Shown in pieces: positions 34,663 through 48,232 of a DNA stretch of 64,000 nucleotides. Under the pieces are notes generated by a model, which was not told the DNA's origin, made no database searches, and saw nothing but the letters and a program-made list of their open reading frames with translations. The stretch is from Myxococcales bacterium (lineage in GTDB: Bacteria; Myxococcota_A; Polyangia; Haliangiales; Haliangiaceae), in contig JADJGV010000002.1 in NCBI GenBank assembly GCA_016707895.1, positions 620,001-684,000 on the forward strand. The letters run 5' to 3'. Position 1 is the first letter of the stretch. Each line of letters begins with the position of its first letter. The translations under genes and the position numbers were made by a program.

Positions 34663-36981
34663 ATGCGAACGCGTGATCGCGTCGCGCTGGGCGCGATCGC
34701 CGCGACCCTCGCGCTGGCCGGCGTGCTGGTCGGCGGCGCCACCCGGTGGGCGGCGTGCGTCGCGGCGCTGGCCGCGGTGGGCGCGGCCGCCGTGCACCTC
34801 ACGTCGCGGCGCACCGGCCGGCCCGGACCGCTGGTCGCGCTGATCGGCGTCGCGCTGATCGCGACCGCGGCGCAGCTGATCCCCCTGCCCGAGGCGATCG
34901 CGACGATCGTCGCGCAGGAGAAGTGGGCGCTGGTCCGCGATCGCGCGGCCGCGCTCGGCGAGGCCGGCCCGCGCTGGGTGGTGGCCTCGCAGGACCCGCC
35001 GGCGACGCTGGTCGAGCTCGCCAAGCTGCTCGGCTACCTGGCGCTGGCGTGGAGCGCGACCCGGCTGGCGTCGCAGCGGCGGGCGCGGCCGTGGCTCGCG
35101 GCGGCGGTGGTGGGCGCGGCGACGCTGATCGCGGTGATCGCCCTCGGCCATCGGCTGGTCGGCGCGACGCGGCTCTACGGGGTGTTCACGATGCCCAACG
35201 CCGAGGTCGTGCCGGCACCGCTGATCAACGAGAACCACCTGGCCGGGCTGACCGCGATGGTGGTGCCGCTGGCGCTGGGGCTCGGGCTCGGGTGGCGCGG
35301 TGGCAAGCGGATGGGGGCGTTCGCGGCGGCGCTGGTGCTGGCCGGCACCGCGCTGCTCACCGCCTCGCGGGGGGGCGCCGTCGGGTTGGTCGCCGGGGCG
35401 GTGGTCGTCGGCGTGGTGCTGGTGGCGCAGCGACGGGCCGGCCTCGCCGACGACAACCGGCGCGCGCCGGCGTCGATCACCGTGCCCGCGATGGTGGTCG
35501 CCGTGTGCGCGCTGGTGCTGTTCGGGTTGGTCTCGGCGCGCGGCGTCGCCCGCGAGCTCGATCACACGCAGCTCGCCGAGCTGGCCGAACCGAGCAGCAA
35601 GTACCAGATGTGGACGACCGCGGCGCCGATGATCGTCGAGCACCGCTGGCTCGGCATCGGCCACGGCGCGTTCGAGCCGGTCTACGCGCAGCGCAACCCG
35701 GTCGACTACTTGACCTACGGCTACGTCGAGAACACCTACCTCCAGGCCGCGATCGACTGGGGCGTGCCCGCGACGCTGGCGTTGGTGCTGGCGCTCGGCG
35801 CGCTCACGCGGGCCGCGGTGAAGCGGTGGCGCCACGGGCCGATCGAGGCCGGGGCGCTCGGGGCGCTGGCCTCGATCGCGATCCACGACGTCGTCGATTT
35901 CAGCCTGGCCATGCCCGCGGTGGCGATGGCCGCGATCGCGATCGCCGCGCTGCTGGTGCCGGCGCGGCTCGGCACCGACGAGCACCGCGCGCCGGTGGCG
36001 CGGGCGGTGCTGGGGCGACGCGCGGGCCTGCTGGCGGCGGCGGCGGCGGTGGTGGTGCTCGCGGCCACGCCGCTGGGCCGCGGCTTCCGGGTCGAGCGCG
36101 CCGCGCTGCCCGCCGGCGCGTCGCCAGCGGAGGCGCTCGCGGTGCTCGAGCGTCACCCCGCCGATGGGCTGGCCGCCGGTCACGTCGCGGCGGCGCTGTA
36201 CGCGCGCCGCGATCCGCGCGCGCTGCCGATGATCCGCCACGCGCTGGCGCTGCGTCCCAACCACGGCGGGTTGCACCTGCTGGCCGCGCGGATGATGACC
36301 TCGACCCAGCGCCCGGACCAGGCCGCGGGCCAGTACGCCCAGGCGATCGTCTACACCCGGGCGATCGATCCGATCATCGACGAGATCCTGGCGCGGTTGC
36401 CCGGCGTCGGCGCCGACGGCGTGCCGGAGGCGGCGCGGGCGCTGCCCGACGATCCCCGCCACGTCGGGCGGGTGTGCAGCGCGCTGGCCGCGCGCGGTCG
36501 CCACGACGTCGCGCTGGCGTACACCGACGCGATCGCCGCTCGCGACCCCGACCGCGCCGACGTCCAGCTCAACCGCGCCGCCGCGGCGCTCAAGCTCGGT
36601 CGCTGGGCGATCGCGCTGGCCGCGGCGCGGGCCCTCACCGGGCGCATGCCCGGGCCGCGGCCTGCGCTGATGCAGGCGTTTGCGCTCGACGGGATGGGAC
36701 GCCAGGCCGACGGCGTCGCGATCCTGGCCGCGCTGCCGCCGCCCGACACGGCGGCGGAGCGAGGGGAGGTCGCCCTGTACCTGGCCCACCTGCAGTCAAA
36801 GCTCGGTCGCCATCCGGCGGCGCGGGAGACGCTGATCGCGGTTGTGGACCAGCTCGATGGCTCTCCTCGGCTGGAGGCCGAGCTGCGCAGGCTGCTCGCG
36901 GTGGTCGAGGACGCGCTCGGCCACACCCAGGCCGCCGCGTGGGAACGAAAGCGCGCCGCCGAGCTCATTGGCTCTCCGTGA
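34663..36981 (+). CDS. O-antigen ligase/Wzy-like polytopic membrane protein with TPR C-terminus
   Basis: 772 residues. The first ~440 hold ten or more transmembrane helices and the Wzy_C-family features: the NENHLAGL loop, LTASRGGAVGLVAG, and a large periplasmic loop with IVEHRWLGIGHGAFEPVYAQ and YVENTYLQAAIDWG. The C-terminal ~300 residues are soluble TPR-like repeats (DPRALPMIRHALALRPNHGGLHLLAARMM; ADVQLNRAAAALKLGRWAIALAAARAL). It would polymerise or ligate the repeat units exported by the neighbouring system. The stop overlaps a tiny possible ORF (36978). Confidence 0.8.
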   Translation: MRTRDRVALGAIAATLALAGVLVGGATRWAACVAALAAVGAAAVHLTSRRTGRPGPLVALIGVALIATAAQLIPLPEAIATIVAQEKWALVRDRAAALGEAGPRWVVASQDPPATLVELAKLLGYLALAWSATRLASQRRARPWLAAAVVGAATLIAVIALGHRLVGATRLYGVFTMPNAEVVPAPLINENHLAGLTAMVVPLALGLGLGWRGGKRMGAFAAALVLAGTALLTASRGGAVGLVAGAVVVGVVLVAQRRAGLADDNRRAPASITVPAMVVAVCALVLFGLVSARGVARELDHTQLAELAEPSSKYQMWTTAAPMIVEHRWLGIGHGAFEPVYAQRNPVDYLTYGYVENTYLQAAIDWGVPATLALVLALGALTRAAVKRWRHGPIEAGALGALASIAIHDVVDFSLAMPAVAMAAIAIAALLVPARLGTDEHRAPVARAVLGRRAGLLAAAAAVVVLAATPLGRGFRVERAALPAGASPAEALAVLERHPADGLAAGHVAAALYARRDPRALPMIRHALALRPNHGGLHLLAARMMTSTQRPDQAAGQYAQAIVYTRAIDPIIDEILARLPGVGADGVPEAARALPDDPRHVGRVCSALAARGRHDVALAYTDAIAARDPDRADVQLNRAAAALKLGRWAIALAAARALTGRMPGPRPALMQAFALDGMGRQADGVAILAALPPPDTAAERGEVALYLAHLQSKLGRHPAARETLIAVVDQLDGSPRLEAELRRLLAVVEDALGHTQAAAWERKRAAELIGSP

Positions 36982-37076
36982 TTTCAGGTACATGGGACGC
37001 AGCCAAGGAGCTGGATCTGCTCCCACAACTGTCGCAGGATGTGCGCCTGAACGCCCCGGACACCATGGGCGTCTAA
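36978..37076 (+). CDS. possible 32-residue ORF between polymerase and kinase genes
   Basis: GTG 36978 overlaps the previous stop (GTGA) and runs 32 codons to TAA at 37074-37076, encoding an amphipathic peptide (begins MISGTWDAAKELDLLPQLS, ends APDTMGV). It contains AT-rich codons unlike the neighbours. Together with the overlap this is suggestive, but chance is not excluded. Its last bases serve as ribosome site (AAGGA) for the next gene. Confidence 0.25.
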   Translation: MISGTWDAAKELDLLPQLSQDVRLNAPDTMGV

Positions 37077-37085
37077 GGATCCACT

Positions 37086-41260
<4,175 letters not shown>

Positions 41261-41356
41261 CCGCGTCGCACGCGCGTGTGCGGCGCGCCACGCCTCGGTG
41301 ATTTTCTCGGGGTGCGGCGGCTCGTCGCAGCGGGGCGGGCCGGGTATCGTGCGCCG

Positions 41357-41815
41357 ATGCGCCGTACCCTCGCCTCGCTCCTCGCCTCGACCACGCTGCT
41401 CCTTGTCGCCTGTGGCGACGACGGCGGCTCCACCCCGCCCATCGACGCGCCGGTGTCGATCGACGCGCCGGGCGCCGTCGATGCGCCGGCGACCATCGAC
41501 GCGCCGGTGGCGATCGACGCGCCTGCGGCCACGACGGTGGTCGAGGTCCCGTGCGCCGGCGCCACCATCGCCAGCGAGGTCAGCGCGCCGGGCTTCCAGT
41601 TCACGATCACCGACAGCACGATCGCGGTCGACGCGATCGTGCGTTTCACGATGCCGCTCTCGCACAGCGCCGTGAGCGGCAGCCCGGCCGGCACCAACGA
41701 CGGCAAGTTCACGGTCAGCTTCAACGAGACCAAGTGCCTGCGCTTCACCGCCGCCGGCACCTTCCCGTTCTGGTGCAACCCGCACCAGTTTACCGGCTCG
41801 ATCACCGTGCAGTGA
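41357..41815 (+). CDS. plastocyanin/cupredoxin-like lipoprotein
   Basis: 152 residues from ATG 41357. Lipobox LLVAC, then an Asp-Ala-Pro tether (IDAPVSIDAPGAVDAP and further repeats), then a ~95-residue cupredoxin-like beta-sandwich. Possible type 1 copper ligands are His in MPLSHSAVSG, and Cys and His in FPFWCNPHQFTGS. The axial Met expected eight residues after the Cys is Ser, so the site may be three-coordinate or not bind copper as usual. Candidate periplasmic electron carrier or copper-binding protein. Confidence 0.7.
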   Translation: MRRTLASLLASTTLLLVACGDDGGSTPPIDAPVSIDAPGAVDAPATIDAPVAIDAPAATTVVEVPCAGATIASEVSAPGFQFTITDSTIAVDAIVRFTMPLSHSAVSGSPAGTNDGKFTVSFNETKCLRFTAAGTFPFWCNPHQFTGSITVQ

Positions 41816-41862
41816 TCCCGCCGCGCTGGTCGCCGCCCGACGTGTAGGTGCGGCGGGCGCCA

Positions 41863-41893
41863 CGGCCCCGCGACCGGCGCTTGTGCGGGGCCG
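41863..41893 (+). terminator. terminator-like hairpin between the cupredoxin and phosphatase genes
   Basis: CGGCCCCGC (41863-41871) and GCGGGGCCG (41885-41893) form a perfect 9-bp stem with a 13-nt loop, 47 bp after the stop; no T-run. Confidence 0.35.
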
Positions 41894-41916
41894 GCCGCTA
41901 GGCGATCCTGTCGGCC

Positions 41917-44010
41917 ATGAACCGTCGGGACTTCCTTCGCCTGTCCGGAACCTTCTTCGCCGCCGCCAGCCTCGGGGGCGTGGCCGCGTGTAGCGACGAC
42001 GCCAAGCCCGCCACCGACGCCGGCATCGACGCGCCGCCGGTCGGGGCGTTCCTGTTCCCGCAGGGCGTCGGCTCGGGCGATCCGCGCGAGACGTCGGTCG
42101 TGCTGTGGACGCGCGCCGTGCCCGCGACCGGCGCCGCCAGCGTCGACCTCCGCGTCGAGGTCGCCAGCGACGCCGCCTTCGCGACGATCGTCGTGATGCA
42201 GTCGATCACCGCCGCCGCCGCCGCCGACCACACCGTGCGCGTCGTCGTCACTGGCCTGGCCGCCGACACGATCTACTACTACCGGTTCATCGCCGGCAGC
42301 GACTCGATCAACGGCCGCACCCGCACCGCGCCGGCCGCCAACGCCGACGTGCCGATCCGCATGGCGTGGGTCAGCTGCCAGGACTACGCCGCCGGCCAGT
42401 ACCACGCCTACCGCCAGATGGTGCAGGACGACATGGCCCGCCCCGAGGCCGACCAGGTCCGCTTCGTGTTGCACCTGGGCGACTTCATCTACGAGACCCG
42501 CGGCGACGGCTTCCAGGCGGCGGTGGACGAGAACTTCCAGCCGATCACCGTCATGAACCAGGACGGGACGCCGCGCACGGTCGCCGCGTTCCCGTCGGGC
42601 GGCGGCACCGCCGGCACCTCGAACTTCGCCAAGACCGTCGAGGACTACCGCCACCTGTACAAGACCTTCGCCAGCGACCCCGACCTGCAGGCCGCGCGCG
42701 CCCGCTGGCCGTTCGTCCACACCTGGGACGATCACGAGTTCACCGACGACTGCTGGCAGTCGATGGCCAACTACACCGACGCCGAGGGGCTCGACGAGCC
42801 GTCGCAGGCGCGGCGCTACGCCGCCAACCAGGCGTGGTTCGAGTTCGTCCCCTCGCAGCTGACGGGCGCGCTCGGCGTCACCGGCGTCACCCAGGACGCC
42901 CACGACTTCGCGACGGCGACGGTCGCCGACGCGCCGTTCACGACCGCGAACATCGACAACTTCGTGCCGGAGCCGAACAACGTCGCCGCGGTCGGCTCGA
43001 TCACGATCTACCGCAGCCTGCGCTTCGGCCAGCACTACGAGCTGATCGTCACCGACGAGCGCTCGTACCGGAGCGACCACGCGATCCCGGAGGAGACGGC
43101 CGCGGTCGCTTTCGAGTACTTCAACCCGCGGTACGTCGTCCCGGCGGCCGACGTGGACGTCTGCGATGCTGGCAGTCTCAATCCGACGGGCGTCGTCTCG
43201 TCTCTCGGCGTGACCAACCCGCGCGCGACCGCGCCGGTCGGTACGATGCTGGGCAAGGCACAGAAGGACTGGTGGAAGGCCACGATGATGGGGTCGACGG
43301 CGACGTGGAAGGTCTGGGGCAACCAGGTCCCGTTCATGCGGTTCTTCATCAAGAACACCAACGGGTCGCTGGTCTCGGATCGCCTGATGGACGCCGACGC
43401 CTGGGACGGCTACCCGCGCGAGCGCCGCGAGCTGACGCAGTTCCTCGCGACCAACAACATCAAGAACGTGGTGCTCCTGACCGGCGACATCCACGCGCAC
43501 TTCGCCGGCACGGTGTCCGACGACTTCACGGCGGCGACGCCGACCGCGGTCGCCACCGAGTTCATCGCGGCGGGCATCTCGTCGAACTCGGTGTTCAGCT
43601 TCTACGAGGGCGCCTCGCGTGGCGGCACGGCGGCGGCGGCCCGCGCGCTGATCACCGTCGACGCCTCGGCCGGCGGCGGCAGCGCGTTCACCGAGAACAT
43701 GAACCTGCTCTTGGTCCACGGCACCAACGCCGCCGGGACGTTCGCGCAGACGCGCGATCGGACAATGGCGCTGGCGGCGTCGGATCGCACGATCAACCCG
43801 CACCTCAAGTACGCCGACACCAACGCCCAGGGCTTCGGCATCGCCAAGTTCACCGCGACCCAGCTCGACGTCGTGCTGACCACGATGGAGCGCCCGATCG
43901 ACAACTCGGCCGCCGTGAAGCGCACCGCCAGCTTCACCGTCCCCAAGGACAACCCCGCCGGCATGACCGGCCCCGAGCTCACCGGCACGTTGCCGTTCCC
44001 GCTGGCGTAA
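41917..44010 (+). CDS. PhoD-like alkaline phosphatase/phosphodiesterase, Tat-exported
   Basis: 697 residues. The Tat signal MNRRDFLRLSGTFFAAASLGGVAAC has the twin arginines and ends in a possible lipobox. An N-terminal fibronectin-like PhoD_N domain (about 45-145: FPQGVGSGDPRETSVVLWTRA; LAADTIYYYRFIAG) precedes the metallophosphatase domain with its ligand motifs: WVSCQDY, HLGDFIYETRGDG, HTWDDHEFTDD, and TGDIHAHF near 520. Members use Fe3+ and Ca2+ to release phosphate from phosphodiesters such as teichoic acid or DNA. Length is at the upper end for the family. Confidence 0.9.
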   Translation: MNRRDFLRLSGTFFAAASLGGVAACSDDAKPATDAGIDAPPVGAFLFPQGVGSGDPRETSVVLWTRAVPATGAASVDLRVEVASDAAFATIVVMQSITAAAAADHTVRVVVTGLAADTIYYYRFIAGSDSINGRTRTAPAANADVPIRMAWVSCQDYAAGQYHAYRQMVQDDMARPEADQVRFVLHLGDFIYETRGDGFQAAVDENFQPITVMNQDGTPRTVAAFPSGGGTAGTSNFAKTVEDYRHLYKTFASDPDLQAARARWPFVHTWDDHEFTDDCWQSMANYTDAEGLDEPSQARRYAANQAWFEFVPSQLTGALGVTGVTQDAHDFATATVADAPFTTANIDNFVPEPNNVAAVGSITIYRSLRFGQHYELIVTDERSYRSDHAIPEETAAVAFEYFNPRYVVPAADVDVCDAGSLNPTGVVSSLGVTNPRATAPVGTMLGKAQKDWWKATMMGSTATWKVWGNQVPFMRFFIKNTNGSLVSDRLMDADAWDGYPRERRELTQFLATNNIKNVVLLTGDIHAHFAGTVSDDFTAATPTAVATEFIAAGISSNSVFSFYEGASRGGTAAAARALITVDASAGGGSAFTENMNLLLVHGTNAAGTFAQTRDRTMALAASDRTINPHLKYADTNAQGFGIAKFTATQLDVVLTTMERPIDNSAAVKRTASFTVPKDNPAGMTGPELTGTLPFPLA

Positions 44011-44154
44011 GCGGGTTGCTCAGCGGCGGTCGGCGCGATAGTGCCGGGCCAGTCGTCGATGCTCGAGATCCACGACCCGGAAGGATGCCACCGCGTAGAA
44101 TCGGTGGGTTGGCTCGCATTGTCGCTGGAATGCGGTCCGACCATGGTGCGGTTT

Positions 44155-44185
44155 GGGGAGATCGGCGGCGAGGGCGGCGTACTAT
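44155..44185 (+). promoter_or_regulatory. shared bipartite motif upstream of DUF4157 gene 2
   Basis: GGGGAGATC (44155-44163), 12 nt, GGCGTACTAT (44176-44185), 66 nt before the ATG at 44252. It is the best copy of the motif found before all three DUF4157 genes. The remaining 240-bp gap after the PhoD gene shows no ORF. Confidence 0.6.
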
Positions 44186-44251
44186 CTGCATCCCGTGGGA
44201 AACCGCGGCGCGTAGCGGCCGATAGCGGCGGCACCGGAGATCGAGGCACGC

Positions 44252-47200
44252 ATGAGCAGGGAACATCGCGATGAAGGCAAGGAAGCAGCACCGCCAGCGG
44301 CGAGCGTGGGCGCGAGCCCGACGCGCCGCGTGGACGCGCCTGTCGTGGACGCCGGCTACCAGGCTCAGTGCGACGCTCGCGTGCTCCAGTTTCTCAGCGC
44401 GCCGTTGCCGCTGACGCCGTCGGAGCGTGAGGCGCGCGAGGCTGGCGGTGATGCGAGCGGCGTGCACGCGGCCGCGGAGCGCGGTGTCTCGGGTGCTGCG
44501 ACCGTGCTGCCGCACGGCGACACCATCCAGGCGGCCTTCGGCCCGCACGACATCTCTGGCGTGCGGGCCCACGTCGGCGGCGCCGCCGCCGACGCCTGCG
44601 GTGCGATGGGCGCGAGCGCCTACGCGACCGGCAACCAGGTCGCGTTCGCCGGCCAACCCGACCTGCACACGGCCGCTCACGAGGCCGCCCACGTCGTGCA
44701 GCAACGCCAGGGCGTCCAGCTGTATGGCGGCGTCGGCGAGGTCGGCGATGTCTACGAGCGGCAGGCGGATGTGGTGGCGGACGCGGTGGTGGCGGGCAAG
44801 TCGGCGGCGGGGCTCTTGGGGGCGCCGTCGGCGGAGGCTGTTTCAACGAAGTCAGTGCAGGCCTTCGGCGGGCTCTACATCGCAGGTGCGTCCCCAGCGG
44901 CGCAACCCGCCGCGAACGGCGGCGCGGCGCCGGCGTCGACCGCTGCGGTCACCGGTCCCAGCGTGAATCGGCTGGTGGCGACTGATCCGTCGGTCGAGTT
45001 CGGTCCGACGCCCGTCGGCGCGACGACGTACAAGCCGCTCACGTTCGTCAACCGGGGTGCCGAACCGGTGGAACCCAGCGACTTCGTCGTCCGTCCGGGT
45101 GTCAACGCTCAAGAGGACGACTTCAGCGTCGCCGGCGGCGACGCGACGAGCGGCGCCGCGCTCGCGCCGGGCGAAGCGATCTCGCTCCAGGTCGCGTTTC
45201 ATCCGCACCCGCGTCCTGACCAGGATCCCAAGCGGTGGCCGGGGCGCGTCGCGCACATCGACGTGCTCGACCTCGCGGGCGCGCGGGCCGGTTCGGTCAA
45301 GGTGCGCGGGAAGCCGCGGCCGACCGATGAAGCGACGCAGGGGGCGCACGAGGCGGCAGAGTTGGTAGGTGCGAGCCGCAACCACGCCGACGTGGCGGCG
45401 CCGGTGTCGTACGCCGACATGCTCGCGAACCTGCGGGCCGCCCGTGAGCTGCTGTCGACCGGCGACCGTGATCACGCCCAGGCGCTGATCCACGCGGTGC
45501 GCGAGCGGATGGCCGGGACGCTACGCGAGGACAAGTCATGGCCGCGCCTGCGTGGGTTCGGCCTCGGCGCGCAGGCCGGCCTTCACCTGATCAACGAAGC
45601 GTACGACGCGGTGGTGGCCGCCGACCGTGGCCTGGGTGCGGACTGGCGGGTCGACGGGGACAAGCTGGTGATGATGCTGGAAGCCGCGCGCGAGCCGATC
45701 CAGTTCGTCCTCAAAGAAACAAAGGACGCGCCGACGCTCCGCGCGTTCCACGACGCGTCGCCCGCGGTGATGGTGGGAAACGCGATCGAGGGGATGGCCG
45801 AGCACACGATCGAGATGGTCACTGACGCCGAGTACACGGTCGGCTATCTCTCGGGCCTGGTCGAGGGCGCGTACGGCGCGGTCCGCGATCTCGTCATGGG
45901 CTTCGCCGACCTGGTCGGCATGACCGCCGACATCGTGAAGGCGATGTGGTCGCGCGGCTTCGTGGGCGCGGTCCAGCACTTCGGGCGCCAGGTCGCTGAC
46001 ATCTTCGACAAGGCGCCGGAGTTGCTCGAGGCGCTCGGTGCGGACTTCGCGCGCAAGTGGAACCAGCACGGCTCGTTCGACCGCGGGAACTTCCGCGGCG
46101 AGGTGATGGGCTACATCGCCATGCAGATCCTGCTCATCATCGCCACGGCCGGCGAGGGTGCCGCGGCCGCTGCGGGGCGGTGGCCGAAGGTGTTGCAGGT
46201 CATCCGCACGCTCGACGCCGCCGGCGACATCTTCACGTGGGCCGAGACGGCAGCCGACGGCGTCCGCGCGCTCCGCAAGGGCGCCAAGGCGGTCGGCAAG
46301 GCGGAGGACGCGGTCGACGCGGCCGGCAAGGGCGGGGGCAAGGTGCTGAAGATGGGCGGCGGCGGTGCGCCGGATGCGCCGTCGGCCGGCAAGGTCCCCG
46401 GTGGGCCGGAGGTCGACGCGCCGAAGGCGGGTGCGCCGCAGGCCGATGCGCCGCACGCCGATAGGCCGGCAAGCGCAGGCCCCGATGCTCCGCGCAAGGG
46501 CGGCCCGTACAAGGCCCCGGACGATCCGACGCGGGAGCCGCATCATCCCGTGCGCGCACTCGAGGATGACGAGCTCGCCAGCTCGAAGGACTTGCGCCCC
46601 GTTCAACGCGGACGAGACCTGGTCGCGGATGGCTCGCGCCCCGTTGGCAAGGTCCTGAAGACCCGAGCTGAAGGCGAAGCCATCCTCCAACTCCTCGCGC
46701 AAGGCGACCGAAACGCGCTCGCCGCACTCGACATCGTGGACATCCCGAAGAAGCTGAAAGTGACCGAGCGCGAGTGGGCGCTCGTGCAAACGCGCGATGG
46801 GTTTCTTGTGTACATCGGCGACGCGGCGAGGGTCGACTTGCCGGCGAATGTTCGCTCCGTAGCGCACAGCCATCCGACGCACAAGCAGGGAAAGCGCCTT
46901 GAGTTGGACGTCCCGGATGGAAAGGGCGGCGTAGCCTTCACGGATATCGTGAAAGATCCCCACAAGGCAGCGGACACGGGCCTTCTGCCGTCTGCCATGG
47001 ATCTGCACGTCGTCTCCGATGGTACGGAACACACGCTCCATACGCAGTTCGTGATGGACTGGGATGGTACGATCACCAACGCGGTAGAGGGGGACACGCG
47101 GCCACGCGTACAAGTACGCATCAGCAAGTCGCGGGTTATTCGCTACAACGAAGGCCGGAAAGGCTACTGGTATCAAGCGCAGTTGGACGTCAGCGCTGGC

Positions 47201-47326
47201 GGGCAGGCCATCTGGAGCGGCGACTTCTTCGGCCGAAGGTCCTTCATTGCCGCCGACGATCAGGTGAAGTTTCATCGTTTCCCGGAGCTGGAGTACCCGC
47301 CGTCAGCGGACCAAGTCGATCCATGA
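44252..47326 (+). CDS. DUF4157 multidomain effector-like protein with C-terminal JAMM/MPN+-like domain, copy A
   Basis: 1,024 residues, no signal peptide. Order: a DAPVVDAGYQAQCDARVLQFLSA motif; DUF4157 (about 90-190, HEAAHVVQQR); an ASH/HYDIN-type Ig domain (about 245-355, VEFGPTPVGATTYKPLTFVN); a helical hydrophobic segment with FDRGNFRGEVMGYIAMQ (about 610-640); a Lys/Ala and Asp-Ala-Pro linker; then a C-terminal domain from about 750 with H872-S-H874-P and S914-A-M-D917, the metal-ligand spacing of JAMM deubiquitinase-type metalloproteases. The last ~100 residues are beta-rich. The C-terminal part has visibly lower GC than the N-terminal part. The stop overlaps the pseudokinase gene by ATGA. 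I infer a secreted or injected toxin. Confidence 0.75.
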   Translation: MSREHRDEGKEAAPPAASVGASPTRRVDAPVVDAGYQAQCDARVLQFLSAPLPLTPSEREAREAGGDASGVHAAAERGVSGAATVLPHGDTIQAAFGPHDISGVRAHVGGAAADACGAMGASAYATGNQVAFAGQPDLHTAAHEAAHVVQQRQGVQLYGGVGEVGDVYERQADVVADAVVAGKSAAGLLGAPSAEAVSTKSVQAFGGLYIAGASPAAQPAANGGAAPASTAAVTGPSVNRLVATDPSVEFGPTPVGATTYKPLTFVNRGAEPVEPSDFVVRPGVNAQEDDFSVAGGDATSGAALAPGEAISLQVAFHPHPRPDQDPKRWPGRVAHIDVLDLAGARAGSVKVRGKPRPTDEATQGAHEAAELVGASRNHADVAAPVSYADMLANLRAARELLSTGDRDHAQALIHAVRERMAGTLREDKSWPRLRGFGLGAQAGLHLINEAYDAVVAADRGLGADWRVDGDKLVMMLEAAREPIQFVLKETKDAPTLRAFHDASPAVMVGNAIEGMAEHTIEMVTDAEYTVGYLSGLVEGAYGAVRDLVMGFADLVGMTADIVKAMWSRGFVGAVQHFGRQVADIFDKAPELLEALGADFARKWNQHGSFDRGNFRGEVMGYIAMQILLIIATAGEGAAAAAGRWPKVLQVIRTLDAAGDIFTWAETAADGVRALRKGAKAVGKAEDAVDAAGKGGGKVLKMGGGGAPDAPSAGKVPGGPEVDAPKAGAPQADAPHADRPASAGPDAPRKGGPYKAPDDPTREPHHPVRALEDDELASSKDLRPVQRGRDLVADGSRPVGKVLKTRAEGEAILQLLAQGDRNALAALDIVDIPKKLKVTEREWALVQTRDGFLVYIGDAARVDLPANVRSVAHSHPTHKQGKRLELDVPDGKGGVAFTDIVKDPHKAADTGLLPSAMDLHVVSDGTEHTLHTQFVMDWDGTITNAVEGDTRPRVQVRISKSRVIRYNEGRKGYWYQAQLDVSAGGQAIWSGDFFGRRSFIAADDQVKFHRFPELEYPPSADQVDP

Positions 47327-48213
47327 GTTGCTTCACCTATCCTGAGTTCTACACATGCTGTGACGGGCGGTTTCTCGTTCGCCGTCGTTTGATTCTGGGC
47401 ACGGGGATCTACGACGGAATCCGGACTAGCGATCAGCGGCCTCTTCTCGTTACCAGCGTTCAGCCCCATCGACTCGATAGCTTGATCGATGCGATCACGT
47501 ATGAGGTACCAGGCACGACCAAGCTCCTGGGGGTTACACAGATCGATCTCGGCTCGTGGCAGCCGCAGCCAGGCGATGACCTTGACGATCCGTGCATCGA
47601 CACAAAGGAGGACCTCCCTGAAGGATTCGTGCTGGTCGTCGAGACGCGGCCGGTTGGGCGGTCCCTTCGCATCCTGGGCCCAGGCGGGCCGCTGGGCGCT
47701 GTCGGTATCGGGCACGGGCTCCTTCTGACCGCGAGCGCCGCCGCACAAGCGGACGTGTTCCTCGAAGGGATCCGACCCGAGACCGTGTATGCGGACGGCG
47801 ACCTGTACAGCGGATGTCATGCACGCCTATGGCGCGTCGAGATGAGCCCACGGCGGCAAGCCGAGTTCCGTGGAGCCTTCGAACCCGGCGGCTTCTTTGC
47901 GCCGGAGATCCTGTGCTCTGAACCACCGACGCCGACCAGCGATGCGTTTGCGGCGGCGGCGGTACTCTGGTGGTTCGCCACTGGCAGCGATCCGTTCGGT
48001 GGTGCGAACGTGGACTTCACCCAGCGAATCGTCGACGGCCAGCTCGAGCCGTTCCAAGGACCTCCCGAACTCGGCGAGGTCCTGGTGCCGATGCTGGCGC
48101 GCGATCCCGCGGCCCGGCCGTCGGCGGCCGAGTCGGCGGATCGCCTCGCGGCGCTGGCCTGTCGCTGGGATGTGCCCATCGCGCCGTTTCCGCCGCCCGG
48201 GCTCGATCAGTGA
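47323..48213 (+). CDS. protein-kinase-fold pseudokinase partner, copy A
   Basis: 296 residues, starting inside the effector's stop codon. The C-lobe of a Ser/Thr kinase is recognisable: FFAPEIL (APE motif), SDAFAAAAVLWWFATGSDPFGG (helix F), and ARDPAARPSAAESADRL (the RP motif). The catalytic loop reads FLEGIRPETVYAD: aligned to HRDLKPEN it has Gly for the catalytic Asp, Arg for Lys and Thr for Asn. No DFG or VAIK lysine is seen. It is therefore a pseudokinase, probably a binding protein: immunity protein, chaperone or loading adaptor for the neighbouring effector. Lower GC than most of the window. Confidence 0.75.
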   Translation: MSCFTYPEFYTCCDGRFLVRRRLILGTGIYDGIRTSDQRPLLVTSVQPHRLDSLIDAITYEVPGTTKLLGVTQIDLGSWQPQPGDDLDDPCIDTKEDLPEGFVLVVETRPVGRSLRILGPGGPLGAVGIGHGLLLTASAAAQADVFLEGIRPETVYADGDLYSGCHARLWRVEMSPRRQAEFRGAFEPGGFFAPEILCSEPPTPTSDAFAAAAVLWWFATGSDPFGGANVDFTQRIVDGQLEPFQGPPELGEVLVPMLARDPAARPSAAESADRLAALACRWDVPIAPFPPPGLDQ

Positions 48214-48232
48214 CCGTACGGGGAGCCAGCGA

